The notes: generated by a model from the sequence alone, not told the origin. A stretch of 23,032 bases of DNA from DRQF01 sp964559135 (GCA_964559135.1 CAZLGG010000064.1:1-23032); one strand, 5' to 3'; counted from the stretch's first letter, positions 7,462 through 16,842 are shown. Numbers and translations are program-made.

Positions 7462-8670
7462 TCAGGGGCGCACGAAGAAGCGGAAGCCGGCGGTATCGCT
7501 GAAGTAGAGGCGATCGCGGTTTTCATCCAGCCAACGGCGCCAGGAGGCTAGGTCTTCGAAATTCTGTCCCGTGTAGCGCCGGAGCAGCCGTTCGGCGCGG
7601 TCCGCGTCCTCCTTCGCGGCCCAGCGCCGAAGGCACTCGTCGAGGAGTGCCACCGAGTTGTTGGGCAGGCTCAGGGCCTTCGCGTCCTCGTCGACGGTGT
7701 ACCGGCGATCCGGACCTCTCCAGACGAAATCGAGATTCTTCGTGAGATAAGCGCGGACACGATCGGCGTCGTAGCCATGACGTTCGAGGATCTTCAGGTC
7801 AAGGAGGCGTTCCGCGTACTGCACCGACTGTTTCTCGCGCAGATAGCGGGCGTAGAGGGGAGCCCACTTCCTGTGACGGGTGACCTTCTTTTGAAGCGGA
7901 CGGTGCCCGTCGAATTGTTTCATGTAGGCGAGGACGTTGAGGAAGACCAAGCGGGCCTCGGGCGTCATCTCTTCGGGGTCGGCGGCAAAACCCCAGTGGA
8001 AGAAGCAGCCTTCCCGTGCCAGAGCCGCGGCGCGCGGGCCCTTCGTGTTGAATCCCCCGGAGATCCACTCGGAATCCGGGGTGTCTTCGAATCCGTATCC
8101 GTCGGCGACGAGGCCGATGTTTTTCACCTTGAGCTTGCCGTGAACCCTCCAGACCGAGATGGTCTCGGGCGTGGCCGGCTCCCAGTCCGCGTAGTGAGAG
8201 GGAGTGGGGACCGTCTCCATGGTGGGCGCCACCGGAAAGGGGCCTTTGAAAATCGGATGCGCGGCGTCAAACCCGTGAGCCTTTTCCTGGAGACACAGTC
8301 ACAACCAGTCCAGTTTGATCTTCAAGGGCAAGATGGTCCGGCCCCCCACGGGGCCGACGAGGACGGTCGGGCGGTCGTAGTCTTCCCCGATCTCGGGCAG
8401 GGGAGGGACTTCGAAGGCGCCGTGGAGAAAGGGGGAGGGGCCGTCCACGATGACCACGTCGAACCCTCGAGCCGTCGTCTTCGAGAGAGTCTTCAAAGCG
8501 ATCGATCCCACCCGGACCCCATGTCTCTCGAGAAAACTCCGCCAAATGGCGGCGCGGGGGCTCTTGGGGACACCGGCATAGAGGACGGCGAGATCCAGTT
8601 GCGGGGAGGGCGACTGCCCGAGAAGCGGCGTCGCGAAGACCAAGAGGGACAGCAGGAAAAGTTTTCGCAT
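7462..8670 (-). CDS. Secreted ThuA-like protein with an in-frame TGA: candidate selenoprotein or nonsense allele
   Basis: The frame from the ATG at 8670 encodes a signal peptide (MRKLFLLSLLVFATPLLG) and then a ThuA/glutamine-amidotransferase-like domain. It reaches TGA at codon 124 (8301-8299) and continues in the same frame for 278 more codons to a stop at 7462. The two halves read as one protein: the first has alternating strands and helices (YAGVPKSP, FDVVIVDGPSP, PTVLVGPVGG) and the second continues with HPIFKGPFPV and an EARLVFLNVLAYMKQFDG segment of the kind I associate with ThuA-like proteins, then a charged C-terminal region. The local sequence is KIKLDWL-TGA-LCLQEKAHGF, so selenocysteine would give a U-x-C motif. 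A SECIS-like hairpin lies downstream. GGAAG lies 9 nt before the start. Alternatives are a recent nonsense mutation, read-through or a sequencing error. The family assignment is moderate and the function unknown. Confidence 0.65.
8263..8281 (-). promoter_or_regulatory. SECIS-like hairpin downstream of the in-frame TGA
   Basis: On the leftward mRNA GGC-UCA (8281-8276) pairs with UGA-C-GCC (8269-8263), giving six base pairs with one bulged C and an apical loop CGGGUU. The loop begins 23 nt after the UGA. Bacterial SECIS elements are described as having an apical loop about 16-37 nt after UGA, a G in the first two loop bases and often a bulge; all are met here. The stem is short, so a chance match is possible. 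Confidence 0.35.
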
Positions 8671-8835
8671 GGGAACGCTTCCGAAAGGATCGGCTCCAAT
8701 TAGGATGGCCGCAGTGTCGGGCTTGGCGGACCATCGACCTTGAAACGATACCCCAATCTCCTGCACTGCGACAGGATGCAGACGAGGCCAAGGTCAATCA
8801 CAGGCCTGACGGCGAGGATCCGAGAGGGGAATGAC
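8671..8835. other. Divergent intergenic region before the efflux operon
   Basis: These 165 bp separate the leftward ThuA-like gene from the rightward efflux operon and should hold both promoters. TTGGCG lies 17 bp before a poor -10-like hexamer, which is not convincing. I see no operator-like palindrome and no regulator gene beside the operon. Confidence 0.4.
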
Positions 8836-10281
8836 ATGTCCGCGATACGACGTCTGTGCGTCTCCCTGTCATTGTGCGGAGTGCTGAGCTGCGCAGTCGT
8901 TCATGAGCCGTCCTCGTCGATCGCCGACGTGCTGCCCTCGCCCCTCGGGGACGCCGCAGCCGGTCCGCCGTCGCCGGAACCGGACGCCGCTCCCGAGGTC
9001 GCGCCCGGTTCCCTGGGCGGAGTTCTGGCTCGGATCGACAAGGTGGCTTCGGCGCTGGCCATCTCCCGCGCCCGGGCCGAGGGGAGCCGCGCCGCGGTCG
9101 AAGAGGCCCTTGGACTCTACTGGGGCGAACTCAGGGCTTTCGTTCGAGATGTCCATTTCAATTCTCGCCGTCTCGTGAACCCTTTGGCCCCACCCATCCA
9201 ACTCGGCAGTCTGCCATTCGACAGCGAGCAGATCGGAGCCGGTCTCGAGGCGCGCATCCCGATCGATCTCGACGGCTCCATCGGCTCGACCGTCAGGGTG
9301 CAGAAAGAGGGGGAGAAGGCCGCTCGGCGGACCGTCGAGGCCGTGCGCCTACAACTCTTTGGAGCGGGCGCGCAACTCTACCGGGGGGTCCAGGCGCTCC
9401 GAGCCGATCGGGAAGCGCTCGAGGAGCAAGGGCGCAGCCTGGATGAGCGCATTCGCGTGGCGCGGGAAGCCTTGGCCGTGGGCCGTTTGGCCAAGGTGGA
9501 ACTCCTGCGCCTCCAGGCGGAGCGAGAGCGCGTCAACGGACAAATCGCTACCCTCGACGGGCGCATCGCGGGTGCCCGCGCCCGTTTGGCCGCAGCCATG
9601 AGGCTGGACGTCTACACGGAGAAACTGGACCGCCTGACGGCCGCCCCACCGTCGCCCGATTCCGTGGCCGTGAACCTGGCCGCCCGCCCCGACATTCAGG
9701 CGGCCCTCCATCGCTTCGACCAGGCGCGTGCGCGCCTGGATCAGGTGGAGGCGACCTACCGCCCCCGCCTCGGCATCGACTCCCAGCTGCTTTTCAATGC
9801 GGGCTACGATGTGCCCGGCGAGGTGACGTGGCAAGTGGCGACCGCTCTGGACATCACCCTTTTCGACGGCGGGCGTCGATCGGCCCGCATGCGGGCGGTC
9901 GAGGCCGAAGTGAAGGCCGCGCGGCACGCGCTCCAGGAACTCTACGACCAGGCCCGCGCCCAAGTCGCATCGGCGCGGGCGTCATGGAATGCCGCCAAGG
10001 CGCGCAACGAGGCCGCGATCCGCGCCCAGGCGGCGTCCGCCGAGAACGCCCGCATCCAGCGGGAGCGATTCAATGACGGGCGTCTTTCCGCCGTCGATCT
10101 GGTCGACGCGGAGGCGGACCTGGCCCGGGCCTCTGCCGAGGTCAAGACGTCCCTCATCGACTGGTGGAGCGCTTTCGACGGTCTCCGCCTCGCCGTGGGA
10201 CTTCCGCCCCTGACGGTTGCACCCGTTCCGGATCCCGTCCCCGACCCCGATCTCGACGCCGTGAAGGAATCCCAGCCATGA
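8836..10281 (+). CDS. RND efflux outer-membrane factor, TolC/OprM-type lipoprotein
   Basis: The 481-residue product should form the trimeric outer-membrane exit duct of a tripartite efflux pump. It has a lipoprotein-type signal (MSAIRRLCVSLSLCGVLSC, Cys19 lipidated), then a Pro/Ala-rich linker. Two outer-membrane efflux repeats follow (about 60-270 and 285-465), made of long Ala/Arg/Glu-rich coiled-coil helices with short beta segments (FDSEQIGAGLEARIPIDL; VATALDITLFDGGRRSARM). LFDGGRR is typical of the family. The frame is open upstream, but the ATG at 8836 is preferred because GAGAGGGG precedes it and the signal peptide begins there. Its last four bases overlap the adaptor start (ATGA), showing translational coupling. 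The substrate cannot be inferred. Confidence 0.9.
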   Translation: MSAIRRLCVSLSLCGVLSCAVVHEPSSSIADVLPSPLGDAAAGPPSPEPDAAPEVAPGSLGGVLARIDKVASALAISRARAEGSRAAVEEALGLYWGELRAFVRDVHFNSRRLVNPLAPPIQLGSLPFDSEQIGAGLEARIPIDLDGSIGSTVRVQKEGEKAARRTVEAVRLQLFGAGAQLYRGVQALRADREALEEQGRSLDERIRVAREALAVGRLAKVELLRLQAERERVNGQIATLDGRIAGARARLAAAMRLDVYTEKLDRLTAAPPSPDSVAVNLAARPDIQAALHRFDQARARLDQVEATYRPRLGIDSQLLFNAGYDVPGEVTWQVATALDITLFDGGRRSARMRAVEAEVKAARHALQELYDQARAQVASARASWNAAKARNEAAIRAQAASAENARIQRERFNDGRLSAVDLVDAEADLARASAEVKTSLIDWWSAFDGLRLAVGLPPLTVAPVPDPVPDPDLDAVKESQP

Positions 10282-11408
10282 AGATTCTCAGACGCATCCT
10301 GGCCTATCTCGTCATCGTGGCTGCGGTCGTGGGCGCCGTCGTCGCGGCCAGGAAGATTCGGGAGCAGAAGATGAAGGCCGTGGCGGCGCTGCCCCGGCCG
10401 GAGGCCCATCCCTGGGCTGTCCACGTGGCTGTCGTGAAACGGACCGAGATCGTCGAGTCCTACCCCACCTTGGCCCGCGTCAATTCGCTGGCGACGAGCC
10501 AGGTCAGTGGCCAGATCAGCGGAACCATCTTGGACATGGGGCCGCGAGAGGGCGTCGCCGTGAAGGCGGGAGATCTCCTCGCACGCATCGACACCCGCGA
10601 GATCGACGACCAGATCCGCGCGTTGAAGGCGGACCTGGAAGCGGCCAAGGCCGACGCCGCCCACGCTCAGAACGAGTGGGAGCGGGAGAATCACCTCCTC
10701 GAGGTCGGTGGCAGCACGGCGTCTCGGGTCGAGGCCATGCGGACGGCCGCCGTGGCGGCGCAGAAGAAAGTCGAATCGCTCCGAAAGCGCATCAGTTCCC
10801 TCGAGGTGCGCAAAGGGTATGCCCTGGTGCGCGCCCCCGCGGCCGGCGTCGTTGCCAAACGCCTTGCCGAGCCGGGAGACATCTGCATGCCCGGCCATCC
10901 ACTCTATTTGATCACTCAATCCCAGGGGGCCCGGGTGTCGGTGCGTCTGCCGCAAGACGTCCTCGCTCAGGTCGTCCCTGGCGGCACGATCGTCCTCACC
11001 GACGGCAAGAACCGCATGGAAGCGGCGATCACCCGAATTCACCCGGCCTTGGATGCTCGCGCGATGGGCACGGTGGAGGCCGACCTCCCCGAGAGCCCCT
11101 TCGGTCTGCCCAGCGACGCTCGTATCCGGGCGGCCGTCATTCTGGACCGCATCAAGGATGCGCTCGTGGCGCCGGAACTCGCTTTCCTCCACCAGGGCGA
11201 GCAGGCTCATGACGTCGTCTATCGGGTCGAGGGAGCCGAAGGGACGCTCCATGTGAAGGTGGCGCACGTCTTGATCCGTTTGAAGTCACCCGTGGGCGTC
11301 GCGTTCGAGGGGGGCGTGAAACAGGGGGATCGTCTCGTGGTGGGACATCTGAGCGACCTCGCCCGGCTTGCTGACGGAGATGCTGTCCGCGTGGTGGAGG
11401 GCCGCTGA
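10278..11408 (+). CDS. RND efflux periplasmic adaptor (membrane fusion protein)
   Basis: The 376-residue adaptor would link the inner-membrane pump to the outer-membrane duct. A membrane anchor or signal (about residues 5-25, LAYLVIVAAVVGAVVAA) is followed by the first half of a lipoyl-like domain (about 70-112, including VSGQISGTILDM). Then come an alpha-helical coiled-coil hairpin (about 112-180, rich in Ala, Lys and Glu) and the second lipoyl half (YALVRAPAAGVVAKRLAEPG). Beta-barrel and membrane-proximal domains run to the C-terminus. No lipobox Cys is present, so it is probably held by its N-terminal helix. The start overlaps the previous stop (ATGA) and the RND gene begins one base after its own stop. 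Confidence 0.93.
   Translation: MKILRRILAYLVIVAAVVGAVVAARKIREQKMKAVAALPRPEAHPWAVHVAVVKRTEIVESYPTLARVNSLATSQVSGQISGTILDMGPREGVAVKAGDLLARIDTREIDDQIRALKADLEAAKADAAHAQNEWERENHLLEVGGSTASRVEAMRTAAVAAQKKVESLRKRISSLEVRKGYALVRAPAAGVVAKRLAEPGDICMPGHPLYLITQSQGARVSVRLPQDVLAQVVPGGTIVLTDGKNRMEAAITRIHPALDARAMGTVEADLPESPFGLPSDARIRAAVILDRIKDALVAPELAFLHQGEQAHDVVYRVEGAEGTLHVKVAHVLIRLKSPVGVAFEGGVKQGDRLVVGHLSDLARLADGDAVRVVEGR
11396..11401 (+). promoter_or_regulatory. Ribosome binding site that decides the GTG start of the RND pump
   Basis: GGAGGG lies 8 nt before GTG at 11410. The same frame has upstream starts (TTG 11368, ATG 11380) inside the adaptor gene, but the product from the GTG begins with the usual RND N-terminus (MIDWILARPRIVGVF), which favours 11410. 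Confidence 0.6.
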
Positions 11409-11409
11409 G

Positions 11410-14400
11410 GTGATCGACTGGATTCTCGCGCGCCCACGTATCGTCGGCGTTTTCGTGCTCTGTACCATCTTTGTGGGGTGGCTCTCGTTCGAGACCATTC
11501 CTCTCAACCTCTTCCCGGACACGAACTACCCCGTGATCAGCGTCGTGACCGAATGGCCGGGCGCGGGGGAGAACGACGTGGCCACGGAGGTGACTCACCC
11601 CATCGAGGTGAGGTTGTCCGGCCTGGACGGCGTGCGACGCGTGACGTCGACCTCGCGGGACCAGGTTTCCGCGGTGGCCGTGGAATTCGAGTATGAGAAG
11701 ACGATCGACTCCGCCGCGACGGACGTCGCCAATGAGCTCTTGCGCGTCAAGGGACGCCTTCCGGAAGGCATCGCCGATCCCATCGTCCTCAAGGTGACGG
11801 ATGCGGCCAGGCCCGTCATGGTTCTTGCCGCCTCGGCGCGGGACGGTTCATCGTTGAACCTCGCGGAGGTGAGACGAATCGCCGACAATCCACTCCGTGA
11901 CGCGCTCTTGAGGATCCCGGGCGTGGCCGAAGTGGAGACCTTCGGAGGCCCCAAGCGCCAGATCGCCGTGGATCTGGACCGGTACAAGCTGGAGGCCCTC
12001 GGACTCACGGTGTCCGCCGTGGCGAAGGCGATCCGTGAATCGAACATCTCTCAGCCAAGCGGTCTGCTGAGGCGAGACGGGAGCCGCCTTCTCCTCACGA
12101 CAGAGTCGCTGGCCAAGGGACCCAGTGAACTCGAGCGCATTCAGGTTCCCGTGCCTGGCGGTGATTTCGTTCAAGTCCGCAACGTCGGACAGGTGTTTTG
12201 GGACGAAACGGACCCGACCTCGCTCTACCACGGGAACGGTCGCCAAGCGGTGGCTCTCTCCCTGCTGCGCTCGGAGGAGGGGCACGCGAGCGAGGTTTTG
12301 AAGACGATCGACGAGCATCTCCCCGAGGTGCGAAAGCAGTTCCCGAACCTCGTGATCGAGGTCGCCGACACTCAAGGCCGCCTCATTCACCTCACCGTGG
12401 ACAACATGATCGACGCTCTGCGCGATGCCGTGATCATGACGTTGATCGTTCTGTTGCTCTTCATCGGTGACGGCCGGGCCGCTTTCATCACGGCGCTCTC
12501 GATCCCGTTGACGTATCTCCTCACGTTCGCCTCCCTCAAGGTCATGGGTTACGAATTCGATATGGTGACGCTGACGGCCATCATCATCGCTGTGGGGCTT
12601 CTCGCCGACGATGCGGTCGTCGTCATCGAGAATATCGACCGACGTATTCGAGAGGTCGGTGAGGAGGGCCTCGTGGCGGCCGCCCGCGGGACGAAGGAGA
12701 TTCTCCTCGCCGATGCTGCCGGAACCGTGAGCACGATCATCGTTCTGGTCCCGATCATGTACATCGGTGGATACGTTCAGAAGGTGTTACGCCCCCTCAC
12801 CGTGACCCTCTCGGTGGCCCTCTTCGCTTCCCTCGTTGTTTCCGTCGTCGTCATCCCGCTCATAGCCTCGCGCATTCTGGGCCCGGGCAAGTGGGATCCC
12901 TTCCACAAGATCCTCTTGCCCTTCAAGCTCTTCTTCTTGAATCCTGTCAAGCGATTCTACGCCCATGTCATCGACTGGGGCCTCCACAATCGCCTCATCG
13001 TTCTCCTCGCTTTCGGAGTCCTCTTCGTCGTCGCGGCGAAGCTGATGCCGACCCTGGGCCGGGAACTCATGCCCCGGATGGACACAGGTGTCTTCGTCGT
13101 GGATTTCGAAGCCTCACCGGACACGGATTCCGACGTGATGGATAGGCTGGCCGGTCGCGTCGAGGCAGCCATCGACGCCGAAGTCGAGAAGGATTGGCTC
13201 CTTTCCATCTCGACCGTCGTGGGCGCGGAGCCCGCCGTGAAGTCCTTTGGCGCCGAGCGCACGCTGGCGAAAGGGCGGTCGACGGTCAACCTCGTGGACC
13301 GATTCCAGAGGGACCGCACCGTCTATGACATATGCGATGGGATTCGCCGCCGTCTTCATGCCATTCCGGAACTGATCTCGGTGAATGTCTTCGAGTTCGC
13401 GGCGACGCCGTTGACGAGCATTCGAGGCACCGTGGACGTTATGATCTCCGGAGACGACATGAAGGTCCTCGACGACGTCACCAAGGATGTCATGAAGCGC
13501 CTCAATGGCGTGGCCGGAATGACCGGCGTGGAACGCACCTGGAGGCGCACGGCCACTCAGGTGCATCTGGACATCGACGCGGAGCGCGCCCGACTCTATG
13601 GACTCACGGCGCAGGAAGTCATCCGCCAGGTGGCTGCCATGGTGGCCGGGGTCTCCGGCGGACACCTGCGGGTGCCCGAGGAAATCGCGATCCCGATTCG
13701 CGCCCGTCTGAATGCATCTCAACGAGGGAACCGCAGGGACATCGAGGCCGCCGTGATCCAGGCGGCCAATGGACAGTTCGTGCCCGTACGTGCGTTGGGT
13801 ACGACCCGTCGCGTCGCCACTCAGACCTTGGAAACCCACCAGGGACTCCTACCGACGACGGACGTCGTGGGTTTCCGCGGTGATATCGCGGTGACTCACC
13901 TTCACGACCACGTGCTGGAAGCGCTGAAGGGATTGGAATTGCCTCGTGGCTACGAATTGACCTTCGAGGGTGAGCTCAAGCACATGCTCGAGGCTTTCAA
14001 GCGGTTGGGGCTCTCACTCGTGCTTGGACTCGTGCTTCTCTATTTCATGCTCGTGGTGACGTTTCGTTCGTTCCTCGACCCCATCTCGATCATGGCCTGT
14101 CTCCCTTTGGCCGTGATCGGCGCGAATTGGGCATTGCTGTTCGCGGACAAGCACGGTTGCTTGCCTTCGTTCATGGGGTTGATCCTTCTCATGGGCATCG
14201 TGGTCAACAACGGCATTCTGCTCATCGACTTCACGAAGGTGGGGCTCGCCAACGGTCGGCCGTTGAATGACGCCATCCACGAGGCCGTTCAGTTGAGGAC
14301 CCGACCGATCCTGATGACGGCCGCCGCTTCGGCGGTCGGTATGGTTCCGGTGGCTTTGGAATGGGCCGTCGGCGTCGAGCGACTGTCGCCCCTCGCCGTC

Positions 14401-14514
14401 GTGGCCATCGGCGGGCTCATCGCCGGAACATTTCTGACGCTTCTCGTCGTTCCCGTGATCTTCCATCTCCTCGAGAGCGCGCGTCGTCGCCTTCACGGCA
14501 GGGCTTCGACCTGA
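11410..14514 (+). CDS. RND family efflux transporter permease (HAE1/AcrB-like)
   Basis: This 1034-residue inner-membrane protein is the proton-driven engine of the tripartite pump. The N-terminal helix is followed by LNLFPDTNYPVISV and a periplasmic porter loop, then TM2-TM6 (about 340-500) with the proton-relay pair Asp400-Asp401 in VGLLADDAVVVIENI. A second periplasmic loop (about 560-860) and the C-terminal TM8-TM12 block follow, with MGIVVNNGILLIDF; Asn933-Asn934 stand near the position of the AcrB relay lysine, as in many HAE1-like pumps. Length and layout match the family. The relay motif argues for a multidrug or lipophile exporter rather than a CzcA-type metal pump; the substrate is inference only. 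The start codon is GTG, one base after the adaptor stop. Confidence 0.95.
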   Translation: MIDWILARPRIVGVFVLCTIFVGWLSFETIPLNLFPDTNYPVISVVTEWPGAGENDVATEVTHPIEVRLSGLDGVRRVTSTSRDQVSAVAVEFEYEKTIDSAATDVANELLRVKGRLPEGIADPIVLKVTDAARPVMVLAASARDGSSLNLAEVRRIADNPLRDALLRIPGVAEVETFGGPKRQIAVDLDRYKLEALGLTVSAVAKAIRESNISQPSGLLRRDGSRLLLTTESLAKGPSELERIQVPVPGGDFVQVRNVGQVFWDETDPTSLYHGNGRQAVALSLLRSEEGHASEVLKTIDEHLPEVRKQFPNLVIEVADTQGRLIHLTVDNMIDALRDAVIMTLIVLLLFIGDGRAAFITALSIPLTYLLTFASLKVMGYEFDMVTLTAIIIAVGLLADDAVVVIENIDRRIREVGEEGLVAAARGTKEILLADAAGTVSTIIVLVPIMYIGGYVQKVLRPLTVTLSVALFASLVVSVVVIPLIASRILGPGKWDPFHKILLPFKLFFLNPVKRFYAHVIDWGLHNRLIVLLAFGVLFVVAAKLMPTLGRELMPRMDTGVFVVDFEASPDTDSDVMDRLAGRVEAAIDAEVEKDWLLSISTVVGAEPAVKSFGAERTLAKGRSTVNLVDRFQRDRTVYDICDGIRRRLHAIPELISVNVFEFAATPLTSIRGTVDVMISGDDMKVLDDVTKDVMKRLNGVAGMTGVERTWRRTATQVHLDIDAERARLYGLTAQEVIRQVAAMVAGVSGGHLRVPEEIAIPIRARLNASQRGNRRDIEAAVIQAANGQFVPVRALGTTRRVATQTLETHQGLLPTTDVVGFRGDIAVTHLHDHVLEALKGLELPRGYELTFEGELKHMLEAFKRLGLSLVLGLVLLYFMLVVTFRSFLDPISIMACLPLAVIGANWALLFADKHGCLPSFMGLILLMGIVVNNGILLIDFTKVGLANGRPLNDAIHEAVQLRTRPILMTAAASAVGMVPVALEWAVGVERLSPLAVVAIGGLIAGTFLTLLVVPVIFHLLESARRRLHGRAST

Positions 14515-14527
14515 TCCCTTCGGTGTG

Positions 14528-14559
14528 AAAAAAGGCCGCGCTTCCGAAGAAGCGCGGCC
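14528..14559 (-). terminator. Intrinsic terminator of the porin-cytochrome operon
   Basis: On the leftward strand an 11-bp perfect GC-rich stem (GGCCGCGCTTC/GAAGCGCGGCC) with a stable UUCG tetraloop is followed directly by six T. It starts 44 nt after the stop of the 8-heme cytochrome. On the rightward strand the same hairpin follows the RND pump but lacks a U tract, so it mainly serves the leftward operon. Confidence 0.9.
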
Positions 14560-14603
14560 GCATGGATGTCCAGCGAAGGGGGTTCGCCCCGAAGGGCCAA
14601 CCG

Positions 14604-16757
14604 TCAGTTGTCGTTCGTCCCGTTGTTCCCGTAGTCGTCGTCTTCGATGCTCGGGTGCAGAGAGGGAACGATGGGTTGGATGGCTCCCGTCGAGGGGATC
14701 GGAGGAGCCGTCAGGAACTGCAGCGTGCTCGCATCATGGCAGGCTTGGCCACAGCTTCTCGTGTAGGGAATCGGCATGGCCGACGCCGGAATCACTCCCG
14801 CCACATTGACGTGCGACTTCTTCGGAATGCTCATGAAAAGGTGGCTCGTGATGTCGTTTTGGAAGTAAGTGATGGCGTCGTCCGCGGAGGTTCCCGTCGG
14901 CGAGCCGAGCAGGATTCCGAACTTGCCGGCCCCCGACTTCGGCGTCTTCGCCATGTGGCACCTGACGCACGTCGTCTGGTTGCCGGCGTGGGTCGCGCCC
15001 GTCTGAGCCAACATGTGAGACGTCAGCTCTTCATCATGACACTGGGCGCAGAGGAGGCTGCTCGCATCGTCGGGATCGTACTTCAGGTGGTGTTCGAAAG
15101 GACCTTCACCGTGAGAGTCGTGGCAGTCCACGCAGGTCACGATCTGCATGTCATTGCGGTGCATCTTCGACTTCAGGAAGTCCGCGTATTGCTGGTGATG
15201 ACTCTTGCTGTGCAGGGCGTCGCTCCAGAGCGAGCTGGCCTTCGGGCCCTTCCGGGTCGTGTACTGAGCCAGGTAATCCTGACGGCTGATTCCGACCGGA
15301 GGCATGAAACCTTGGGGATTGATGGGCTCGTCGTTCTCGACGGGACCGTTGCCCTCGACGCGGTCGTGGCAGCGACCGCAGATCTGCATTTCCCGGGACG
15401 GGCTCAGGTAGTGCGGCTGGACGATATACCGGCCCTCATGTCCGTTGTTGGCCGGGTCGGCCGCCCAGGTGGCGTGGTCAGATCCGGGACCGTGACAGAC
15501 CTCGCAGCCCAGGTTGACCTCGTCCTTCGTTCCGTCTCCGTCGATGTCGTAGACCCCCGCAATATCGCTGACCGCATGAGTCCGATACTCACCCGTCGTG
15601 CTGTCGAGATACCGTTCGAAGCCTGTGCTGTGGCACGCCGTGCAGTTGGCGTCGAAGCCCTTGCTCAGGGGAGGGTCCTTGAGCGTCAACGTGGCGTTGT
15701 CCCAGTACCAGTCGCCATGATAATCCCGATACCGTCTCCGGGTCCGGGAGAAGCGGGTATCGCTGCCCTGCGTTTGGATCTGGAGGAAGGGATAGAGCCC
15801 GTTGCGGCCGGGGACCTTCAGGAGGTTGCGCTGTTTGTAGATGGCGCCGCCGTAGGTGAGAGGCACTTCATAGGTCCGCGGACTTCCGATGTCCGCCGGG
15901 TTGATGATGTTCTCCATCGTCACCTTGTACTTGTTGCCGTCATTCATGTCTCGCCAGAGCCAGACGCGGATGTAGACGGTCTCGCCGTTGGGCGTCGGGT
16001 CGGTCAGCGATGTCTTGAACTTGTCGAATCCGCGGCTGGGATCGAAGTCGGAGAGGTACACGGCCGTGCCGTCGCTGGGCTGCGTTCCGAGGAGGAAGTT
16101 GTTCCAGCCCGCATCGAAATCCGGATAGCGCGACAGGTCTTGGAGGATTCCGGGGTTGCCGGGCACAGCGAAACCGAGCCGGTGAGCATGGCCGGCCTGG
16201 GTGGCATGATCCGCGTGGCAGACGAGGCAGGTGCTCGATCCCACGTAGGTGGCAGCGGCCGTGGGGGAGCTCGTCAGTTCGATCGCCTGGGTCGTTCCCA
16301 GGAACGTGGCCGCGTCGACCGAAATGCGAGACATCGTCCCGCCGGGAAGGTGTTCCATGTCACCGGCGTCGGGCATGGCGAACCAGAAGTAGTTCGCCCC
16401 GGTCTGGGCGCCCGTGATCGTCGCCATTCCCGTAGCGTCCGTCAGAGCTTGGGGGAAGTTCACACCATTCTGGCGGATGGCGTCTTCCAGGGGCTCGTCT
16501 CGGTCTTCGGAGAGACCGTCGCGGATGTCATCGCCGTTGAACGGTGCTTCATCGACGCTCGTGGCGGGGATCAGGTAGACGGTGACATTCGCCACCGGAT
16601 TTCCGACGGCATCGGTGACGGACACGGTCACCGATTCGGGCGGCGGTCCGTTGCCGCCGCCGCCGCCTCCGCATGAGGAGAGGGGCAACAGAAAGCCCAA
16701 AAGCCCCACGACGAGCGTGAGGGCCAAAACCGTTCTTGTGGGGCGTTCTTGTGTCAT
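14604..16757 (-). CDS. Octaheme c-type cytochrome lipoprotein, c554-related (probable outer cytochrome of a porin-cytochrome conduit)
   Basis: The 717-residue lipoprotein has a signal ending in LSSC (Cys29) followed by a Gly-rich linker. Residues about 41-130 form a beta-sandwich-like domain of the carboxypeptidase regulatory/Ig type (VTVSVTDAVGNPVANVTVYL). The cytochrome part carries seven CXXCH sites (177-181, 372-376, 418-422, 460-464, 542-546, 570-574, 597-601) and one CXXXCH site (669-674, CGQACH). CEVCHGPG is typical of the cytochrome c554 group. A 190-residue heme-free stretch (182-371) may hold an extra fold or ligand site. The ATG at 16757 is preferred over the longer open frame because AAGGAG precedes it and the lipoprotein signal starts there. 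It is the last gene of the operon with the barrel and the 13-heme protein, and inference places it on the cell-surface side. Confidence 0.9.
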   Translation of the reverse strand: MTQERPTRTVLALTLVVGLLGFLLPLSSCGGGGGGNGPPPESVTVSVTDAVGNPVANVTVYLIPATSVDEAPFNGDDIRDGLSEDRDEPLEDAIRQNGVNFPQALTDATGMATITGAQTGANYFWFAMPDAGDMEHLPGGTMSRISVDAATFLGTTQAIELTSSPTAAATYVGSSTCLVCHADHATQAGHAHRLGFAVPGNPGILQDLSRYPDFDAGWNNFLLGTQPSDGTAVYLSDFDPSRGFDKFKTSLTDPTPNGETVYIRVWLWRDMNDGNKYKVTMENIINPADIGSPRTYEVPLTYGGAIYKQRNLLKVPGRNGLYPFLQIQTQGSDTRFSRTRRRYRDYHGDWYWDNATLTLKDPPLSKGFDANCTACHSTGFERYLDSTTGEYRTHAVSDIAGVYDIDGDGTKDEVNLGCEVCHGPGSDHATWAADPANNGHEGRYIVQPHYLSPSREMQICGRCHDRVEGNGPVENDEPINPQGFMPPVGISRQDYLAQYTTRKGPKASSLWSDALHSKSHHQQYADFLKSKMHRNDMQIVTCVDCHDSHGEGPFEHHLKYDPDDASSLLCAQCHDEELTSHMLAQTGATHAGNQTTCVRCHMAKTPKSGAGKFGILLGSPTGTSADDAITYFQNDITSHLFMSIPKKSHVNVAGVIPASAMPIPYTRSCGQACHDASTLQFLTAPPIPSTGAIQPIVPSLHPSIEDDDYGNNGTNDN

Positions 16758-16842
16758 GAGTGGCTCCTTCGGTTGAATTCCCGATGGTCGGCTTTGAAGC
16801 AACTTTCGTGCCGTGGTGTGTTGTCTCAGGTGCGTTGCAGGT

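Noticed and set aside
7462..8232. Separate short gene starting at GTG 8232
   Set aside because: No signal peptide or ribosome binding site, and the sequence upstream of it in the same frame is coding-like through the TGA. It is better read as the second part of one gene.
14534..14559. Terminator for the RND pump on the rightward strand
   Set aside because: The stem is symmetric, but a U tract exists only on the leftward strand. It may still act weakly on the pump transcript.
14562..16676. Rightward open frame of 704 codons antisense to the octaheme cytochrome
   Set aside because: It is the mirror of the heme-rich gene. The opposite strand contains eight heme-binding motifs and a lipoprotein signal, while this frame shows no domain.
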